Below, one piece after another: positions 17,076 to 25,200 of a DNA stretch of 28,197 nt. The first letter of the stretch is position 1. Each line of letters opens with the position of its first letter. The stretch spans positions 1 through 28,197 of IMG/VR virus record IMGVR_UViG_3300030328_003329; one strand, written 5' to 3'. The position numbers were made by a program, and so were the translations under genes. The DNA comes from a virus. The notes beneath the pieces are model-generated. The model was not told where the DNA came from, did not search any database, and saw only the letters and a program-made list of their open reading frames with translations.

Positions 17076-17912
17076 ATGGCAATAGGTTTAATTAAAAAAC
17101 AAATAATACATAGTTCTGGTAAAAACAGTTCTCCTACACGTTTTTTTGCAGGTAGTGGAAATAGAAAAAGATTAGCAGATGCAAAGGCAGTGTTTGAAAC
17201 AGAAATGAACAAATATAGAAATACAACCTTTACAAACCCATTTTCTGAAAATGTTTACGCCAATATGAGTAATCAATTTGAAGATTTAACTGTTAATCAA
17301 AAACAAGCTAATCTTGAAGGGCAACTAAATCGACAAAGCGAAGCTAATGTGCTTGATGCAATAAGAAGTGGTGGTGACTTTAACGTTGGTAATATACAAG
17401 CCTTAACTAACCAAAGCCAAATAGCAAATCAAAGAATCTCGGCTAATATTGGCCAACAAGAAAGTGCAAATCAAATTGCCGCGGCTCAAGAAGCCTCAAG
17501 ACTTCAAGAGCTAGAGGCTAAAGGGGAGTTACAAGTTCAGACTGGAGAGCAACTTTTACAGCAACGAGAATTTGACAAACAATCAACACTGTTAGGTATG
17601 TCAATGGAGCAAGTTTCAAACGCTGAAGAAGCTATTGCGGCTAATAAAGCAATGTGGGGTAATATTGTAGGTGGTGTTATTGGTTTGGCAGCGTTGAGTG
17701 ATAAAAGATTAAAAAAGAATATTAATTTAATTGGTCAATCACCTAGTGGTTTAAATATATACAGTTTTGAATATAAAAACTCTATGTACGGAAAAGGATT
17801 GTTCCAAGGCGTTATGTCTGACGAGGTTCCATCAACAGCGGTAGTAAAAGGTGTAGATGGTTATGATATGGTAGATTACAATATGTTAGACGTACAATTT
17901 AAACAAATATAA
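17076..17912 (+). CDS. Coiled-coil virion protein with short C-terminal S74-type self-cleaving chaperone domain
   Basis: Residues about 40-190 are a Gln/Ala/Asn-rich helical region (NQRISANIGQQESANQIAAA), like internal virion proteins of podoviruses. Residues 193-207 are a hydrophobic, Gly-rich stretch (MWGNIVGGVIGLAAL). Residues 208-278 begin with SDKRLKKNI and contain YSFEYKN, GLFQGVMSDEVP and DYNML. This matches the intramolecular chaperone of endosialidase (peptidase S74) family, in which the chain is cut between the Ser and Asp of the SD-RLK motif; here that is S208/D209. The domain is short (71 residues) compared with those of endosialidase tailspikes. Cleavage would leave the hydrophobic stretch as a new C-terminus. 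The S74 call is confident; an internal or membrane-entering role for the N-terminal part is inferred. Confidence 0.8.
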   Translation: MAIGLIKKQIIHSSGKNSSPTRFFAGSGNRKRLADAKAVFETEMNKYRNTTFTNPFSENVYANMSNQFEDLTVNQKQANLEGQLNRQSEANVLDAIRSGGDFNVGNIQALTNQSQIANQRISANIGQQESANQIAAAQEASRLQELEAKGELQVQTGEQLLQQREFDKQSTLLGMSMEQVSNAEEAIAANKAMWGNIVGGVIGLAALSDKRLKKNINLIGQSPSGLNIYSFEYKNSMYGKGLFQGVMSDEVPSTAVVKGVDGYDMVDYNMLDVQFKQI

Positions 17913-17914
17913 AT

Positions 17915-19270
17915 ATGGGAGCAGATGGAGAATTAATAAGAGCGGCAGGTCGAATGGGGCCAAAACCATGGGATTATAGTGGAATAATGAATGCTATAGC
18001 TGCTTTTGGAAAGTTAGCTATAGGAAAAAAGAAAATTGCTGATGAACTAACTACTTATGGTGAAAAAGAATTTGAAATAAAAGAAATGCCAGATGAAATG
18101 CTTACCGGTCCTTTTGGTGATGACAATTCTTCTTTTTTTTCCAACATAAAAAACCAATGGCTTAAACACGTAGAAACTATAGAAAAACCACTTAATCTTC
18201 CTTCTGGTAAAAAATACAAAAATGCTGTTAAGTCAATTAACATGCTAAAAGGTGTTCTTGAAAAAAATAAGGCAGATTTGTTAATTTGGGCTGAGGTAAG
18301 AAAAAATGTTAACGAAAATTGGGCAAACGCATCTAATGGTATAGGTAGACAAGTATTTCATAGAGTTGCAGACTTGCAAATAAATAATACTCATGGCGAT
18401 ATGAACGCTGCTAGTAGATTTACTGCTGATGGGCTTAAAATATATTCTAGTGATGTAGATTTAATGCAAAATAGAGAATTTAGTCCTTCGGAATTAATGG
18501 AAGGATTCTTTGTAAACCAAATGAGTATTAATGATAACTCAGGAAAACTTACTGACATAATTGACAAGTTTGGTGCAAAAAGAAAAAATGCGGGTAAAAA
18601 TTGGGATGAAAATCTAGCTAAAACTGAAATTGTTGGCTTTATAAACACAATGAAAGAAAGTAAATATGGTGGGAACGGACTTAAAAGTCTTGCTTTTGAT
18701 TATTATAACGCGGCAGGTGGCGGAACATTTGTGCAAGCAAATAAATCTTTATTTTCTAACCCTGGAAAAAATAATGAAGAGGCAAATCTTTCATATGTAG
18801 AACAGTATAAAAAAGCAAATCCAGATGCTACTCCTGGAGAAATAGAGCTTGCTTATACACATCAAGCCGTAGACGTTTGGGATGGTGGAGATTCTTCTGA
18901 ATTTGAAGTAAAACTAACTGATTGGTTATTAGGTATATCGAAAGCAAGTTATGACGGTGCAAAAAGCAAAAAACAACTTTCAACAGAGAAAAAAGATAAA
19001 CAAGGGTTAGGTCCAAAAACATTTTATGTAACACAAGAGCAGATTGGTGGTAAAAATGGTATTATTGATAGAATAAAAGCCGGTCAAGAGTTTCCTCTTG
19101 GCGTGCTAAACCATAAAAAAATTGATGGTAAATGGGCGGTTAATCAAAAATTTGGTGGTACTAAAAAAGCAGGTGGTGGTTATTACTTTATAAAAGACGG
19201 TACTGATGCAGATCTTCACAGCTATTTAAGAATTATAAACGATCCAAGGTTTGACTTTTTACTAAACTAA
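17915..19270 (+). CDS. Predicted internal virion protein of unknown function
   Basis: This 451-residue protein has no signal peptide and no clear membrane segment apart from a short apolar patch (IMNAIAAFGKLAIGKKK) near residue 25. The N-terminal half is charged and helical (AVKSINMLKGVLEKNKADLL). Residues about 290-330 contain a Tyr/Pro/Glu stretch (ANPDATPGEIELAYTHQAVD). The end is Gly/Lys-rich with a compact beta segment (KFGGTKKAGGGYYFIKDGT, then YLRIINDPRFDFLLN). I do not recognise the family and see no lysozyme or nuclease motif. It begins two bases after the S74 gene and ends 13 bases before the giant gene, so all three are likely made together. By position it may be capsid cargo or an ejection protein; this is inference only. 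Confidence 0.6.
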   Translation: MGADGELIRAAGRMGPKPWDYSGIMNAIAAFGKLAIGKKKIADELTTYGEKEFEIKEMPDEMLTGPFGDDNSSFFSNIKNQWLKHVETIEKPLNLPSGKKYKNAVKSINMLKGVLEKNKADLLIWAEVRKNVNENWANASNGIGRQVFHRVADLQINNTHGDMNAASRFTADGLKIYSSDVDLMQNREFSPSELMEGFFVNQMSINDNSGKLTDIIDKFGAKRKNAGKNWDENLAKTEIVGFINTMKESKYGGNGLKSLAFDYYNAAGGGTFVQANKSLFSNPGKNNEEANLSYVEQYKKANPDATPGEIELAYTHQAVDVWDGGDSSEFEVKLTDWLLGISKASYDGAKSKKQLSTEKKDKQGLGPKTFYVTQEQIGGKNGIIDRIKAGQEFPLGVLNHKKIDGKWAVNQKFGGTKKAGGGYYFIKDGTDADLHSYLRIINDPRFDFLLN

Positions 19271-19283
19271 AATTAAATATTAA

Positions 19284-22200
19284 ATGGGACCATTTAGCTT
19301 ATACAATACTTTACTAAACGAAGGACAGTTTGAAGGAGGCTTTGACAAGTTTAATATGAAAATGTCAAAAAATTTTTACAAAGATCCTGAAACAGGTGAA
19401 ATGAAAAGTTATAGAAAAGAAGTGTTTGACTATATTTCTGACCCTAGCTCTTTAGGTATTGTAGATTATAACACTGGTACTTTGACTCCTGCTCCAAAAA
19501 CTTTTGAAGAGTTTGAAGACACTTATTACACCACACAAAATGATTCTCATTTTACAGTAGACGATGGCCCAGTGTTTAGTCTTAAATCAATACCGCTTAA
19601 TAAAAAAGGTGGATATAAAGTAAACTCAACAGCGTATAGTTTTGTTCTTGACGAATCTGGATTTATAACACCTACTAAAGACTTAGAAGTTTCAGAAACA
19701 GAATATGATTTGTTTAGCATGTTTACTCAACAAGTAGAGTCTAGCGATTTTTTTGACGTAGGCCCAGCCAAAGTAACAGTAAATAAAAAGTTGTTTGGTA
19801 ATGTTGAAGACGAAGAGTTTTCTGATGAGCTTTCTTTAATGTTTCCTGAGTTTAAATTTGAACCTCTTAACCTAAGAACAAATATAGAGTATGACAAAAC
19901 TTGGCAAGGTAGTAAAGGTTCCAAACTACCTTACCAGCCAGATGACAAAGCTATTTTTACTAAAAAACAAGCTGTAAAAGTTACTTCACCTGACGGTGAC
20001 TATGTTGTTATTGAAGTTAATATTGAGGATAATAGAATGCCTCTTCTTAGAGATCCTAATAAAAGCTCAGGCTTTAACATTTCACCTATGGATGGTGAAA
20101 AAATCCCTTCTAAAGAGTCTATAAATCAAAGTATAGAAAAAGCTTACTTACAATCATACACAGACTTAACTTCTTTTCTCGAAAACAAACTTCAAGATGA
20201 ATCTATTTTAGAAGGCAATCTTAAAAAATTAACGCTTAATAAGCAAAAAAGTAGAATTGCTTACGAAAAATATAGAAAATTTTTTACACCTATAATAGCC
20301 GCTGTTCAAGAAGAATATAATAAGCCTGATTTATTTGATCCTATAGAAAAAGGAGTTTATGGTGTAGATAAAAGTATTCCAAACCAGCCTGTTAAAAAAA
20401 TTTTATACGAACAGCCTTTTGAAAAAGAACTAAAAGAAAACTATGATTTTTTAATAAAGAAAAATAAAGGTGGCCCAGTTTCTCAAAAACAACTTCACGA
20501 TTTTACAAGAAAAAAATTAATTAGCGACGAGATTTATAAAAGAAAACAGGCTAAAATAGAAGAAATTCAAGAAAATATTGAAGACGGCGAAGTACCTATT
20601 GGTTTTGAAGAGTATCAAGATGATCCAAAAATGCTAACCGCGGTATTACAACTTGGTACTAAAGAATACGTTAGAGAATATGTTACAAAAAAGAATTTTT
20701 TAGCAATTGAAAATAATTTTCAAAATGACAGTAAAATAGCTAAAAGATACCAATCAACAAAAAATAAAATAGAAGATCCTGCTTTTGAGTTTGAAGTAAA
20801 AGAAGGCGAAACATATTATTTGATAAACGACAAAGAAATACCTGAGGGTGTTTTTAATCAATACAAAAAAGACTTAAACGCTATAATAAAAAGTTATGAG
20901 TTTTCAACAAAACTTACAAACGATATATTAGATAATTATGAAAACGTACAAGACACTGATTTAGTTTTAAACTTAATTGGTAGAGATTACAATGATTGGA
21001 ACAAGTTTAAAGCAACCACACAGATAGCATACGCTAATATATTTGGTGGTAATTTATATGCTTTAACTGAAAGCGAGGAAGGTATTGCTAGATACGTTGC
21101 GCAAAGAGACGAAATAAATAGAAGACTTAATAAATACGCTCCAAATGTAGAGTTTGACGATGCTTTTGGTAAAGGTTGGGATCAGTTTGGTAAGTTTGTA
21201 ACTCAAGAAATATCAAATCAACTTGCTGTATTTACAGCACTTGCAATACCAAAAGTTGGTTTAGGTATTTTAGGTGCTAGTAGTTTTAGTGAAAATTACG
21301 GTAGAATGACTTTAGAAGAACTAGACTCTAAAGGAGCAATAGACCATAGTACTTGGAAAAAAACATACATCTCTGCTGGATACGCTATACCTGAAGTTAC
21401 AATAGAATATTTCACTACATTACCACTTCTTAGGGGTGCTAGAAACTCACTAAACAATATGTATGGACCGCAAGCAAGAGATTATGTTAGAAGAGGTATA
21501 GACGATGTAGTTACGGAAGATTTGCCAGTATTTGTAAAAGGTGCTGGGCTTGGTACAGGTGGTGAAGGATTAACTATGGTAATACAAAATCTTGTTTTAG
21601 GAAAACCTTGGGATGAGAATGTAGATCACGCTTTATTTTCAGGGTTTATGTTTGAAACAACTTTAGCGTCTGTACCGTTAATTAAAGGTGTGGCCGTAGC
21701 TAGTCTTTCTGATTTTGACAAAACACAAGATATTAGACAAGATATTGAAACAAGAAACAATTTACTTATAGAAAATGCTAATTTAAACGCAAAATACAAC
21801 GACCCTGCATATCAAAAAAATAAAAAGCTAAAAGATTTATTACAAAAAAGAGAAGCAGACAATCAAATTGCTATTGATGAATTAAGCAAAAAAATTGAAG
21901 ACGCTATAGCTGAAGATACAAAAAGCGTTCAAAGCATGGATAAAGACGCTTATCAAGGTTATACAGTGGTGACTAAAGAGCAAGAAGAAATTAGAGTAAA
22001 AGCAAAAGCTATTATTGAGAATAAGAGCATACCAGAGTCTCAAAAGAAAAAAATGCTAGAAAAGCTTAAGATAGATTTTGAATTTAAACAATTTGCTAGA
22101 AACGAATTTAAAAAAGAAAAGCATAGTAAATTCCATAGTTGGGCTGGTCAAAACAAAAATAAAAAGTCTTTTGAAGAGTTAAAAAAATTAGCTGAGCAAG

Positions 22201-25200
22201 AGCTTAGACAAGGTAGTTTTAGAGTTGGCTCGGTTATAAAAGAACCTACTGAATCTGAAATATACTCTCATGCAAAAAGCATTTGGAATGCAAAGGAAAT
22301 AAATAAAAATTTAAACAAGGCTAAAAAAGATGGTTTATTAGAAGATAATTTAGTTGTGTTTCAAAGCGTTCAAGAGTATGAAGAAAAATCTAAAGAAAAA
22401 AACAAAGACGGTAAGCTAAAATATCCTGAGTTAGAAAAACAATTAACAAAAATTAAAAACGGTGCGCACGGTTTTGACAACGTTACGACTGAAAAATCTT
22501 ATATAGTTATAGAAAATATGGCTAAAGATGATCGTCTTGAAGTAAAAACCCACGAGCTTGGCCATAGACTTTTAGGTAATGTTATAAGTAGAAATAGCGA
22601 TGCTTTTGCCCCATTAAGCATTGCTGTTTTAGGTTGGGCAGAGCAAAACGATACAGGTTTGTACAATAGACTTAGAAGAAGGTCTATTGGTGGTGCAGAC
22701 GAAGTAATATCTGTATTTTTAGAAGAAGCAGCGGCTGGTAATGTTAATTTAGAGCAAGATAACATTGGTGGTGTGTTTGGCTTTATGGCTAGTAATGTTT
22801 TAAAAGATAATCATGGTATTGATTTAAATTTAGGAGGCCAAGTAGATGCTATAACGATGCTTGTTAGTCTTGGTAAAAAGCTTAAAGCTGGTACTTTAAC
22901 TATTAAAGACGTTAGAGATTTAGAGTCTAGAGAAGATATTAAAGCTCTCAAAAAATATGGTGAAACTATAGACAAAATTGACACTGCAGATAAAATGTCT
23001 GAAAGATCAGGCGCTGTTGAATCAGTTAATAAAATAGAGCAAGAATTAAAATCTAGATTAAAAAATCAAAACAAAGAATATACTAAGGCGGAGTTTCAAA
23101 AAAGTCCAGAGTTTAATAATTTGTTTGAATCAATAAGTTTAAGTGGTGGCGCTGTAAATAACTATATTAGAAGTCTTGGTATGAGTGCTGCTAAAACAAA
23201 GGCTACTATAGAATCTGCTAGTAATAGATTAATGAACTATAATCCTCAAGCTGAAAGAAAAACTAAAACAGGTGAAAGCATAACTATTGGTGAGGCTATA
23301 ATGGCTAACATAGGTTTTGCTAAAAAAGACGCCGCTAAAAAACTATTTAAAAGAGGTCAAGAGCAAAAAAGAACTAGAGCTATTGAGGAAAAAGACGCCA
23401 ATATAGAAGATACACAAACCACAACTCAAGAGTCAGAAGTTAAAGACGTTAAACTTAGAAAACTAAAAGATTTTAATGTAGAGCTAGACAATGGCTTAGC
23501 AGATGCTTTAACTGTAACTGCTGTTAATAATTTATTAAATGATTTTAATAGTGGTAAAATAACTTTTGAACAAGCTCAAAAACAAATGGATATACTTGTT
23601 CTTAAAGATATAAGAGCTAAATTATCTGAAACAATACCTAAAATTGCAAAAAATAAAAAGACTGGAAAAGTTGAACCAACAGCTGAATATGAAGCTTTTA
23701 TTAGAGATGAATATGACGAAATTGTTGCTAGCTTAGGTATTAAAACTATTAGAACGTCTTACAAAAAGTGGTTTAAACAAGAAAAAACAGGCAAAAAAGA
23801 TTATAAAACTATTAACCCTGAAACTGGCAAAGTTAGTAATTATGTAAAAGATACACAAATAAATACAACTAACAAACGTGAATATATAAGATGGTTTTTA
23901 GAAGGTAAGCCAAATGATTTAAGAGAAAGAAGAACTGCCTTAATAAGACGTATTGCAAAAAGAAAAGCAAGTTTAGCTGTTGATAGCTATATTGACGAAA
24001 ACTCAGATAATTTAGAAGCTGTTGTAAAGTCTAAAATGAGAACAATGTCTGATAGCGCTCAAAATGCTACTGATGAGCAAGTAAGTTTTGACGCTGTTAA
24101 ATTTTCTGAAAAAGTTTCTGCAAACTACAATAGGATTAATAAAAAAATGGAAAGTTTTGGTCAGTACGAAGCGCCAGACGGTAGCATAATGACTTTTGCT
24201 ATGAAGAAAAACGGCAATTGGGATCATGGTAGAGCTTTTGAACAAGCTTACAACGAGGCTTTGCAAGAAATTGTAAAACCTATAAAAGGTTTTAATATTG
24301 ATTCTTTAGTTGCAAAAGAAAAAGGTGGGTATGCTGATATAGTTTTTACTTTTCCTGATGGAAAATACGAAAACCACGAAATAAAACAAACACCTAGCGC
24401 TAGAATGGGTAGTGTTAAGTTTACAAAACTTAACCTTGAAACAGGTGAGTATGTATTGGCAAATCCAGCTCATAAAAACATACCAGGTTTAGATAAAATT
24501 GTTAAAGAGGCTATAAAAGTTGCAAGGCAAAAAATAAAACAAATAAATCAATATAACAACGAGTATAACGAAAAATATGGTTATAAAAAAGGAGATCCAG
24601 AGTTTGCAGATCAAGTAACTGGTAACGAAAGATTTTGGATCCCTGCAGAAGTTGATGATAGAATGTCTGGTAGACTTATTGATCCTAATACAGGTAAAAA
24701 AGGTTTAGGCAAAACCCTTGTTAAAAAAGTTGTACAAGGTAGAGATGTTATAGCAAATGGCTACGAAAATAAAAAAATAATTATAGATAAAAAGAAAATA
24801 GATGCTCCAGTTAGATCTATAACATATGGAGGCTACGGTTCTTTTAGGCTAAGTGAACTGTCTAAGTTTACAGGTTTACCATTACTAGACGTAGACGTTG
24901 AAGTTAGGGCTAGTCTACGTAACTCAAGATCTGTAGATAATTATAGAGGAGGGAAAGTTAAATTTAGAGATAAGTTTATAGGTATAGAGTTTTATCTTTC
25001 TGGTAAAATAAAAAACGAGCCTAACTCTGGTATTACAACAACAGAAAGTTTTATGCAAGCTACAGGCGCGCCAGCTTTTTCTCAAAACATAGGTAACGCT
25101 GAAAATTTAAATAAAGCGGTAAATAATTCTAGAACAAACAAATATTCTGAGTCTTCACGAGGTATAACAATATTAGATTTTGACGACACGTTAGCCACAA

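Noticed and set aside
25176-25190. DFDDT in the giant protein as a DxDxD RNA polymerase active site
   Set aside because: The following LTARP and FADDALQN motifs and spacing are those of HAD phosphatases, and the third Asp of DxDxD is Thr here.
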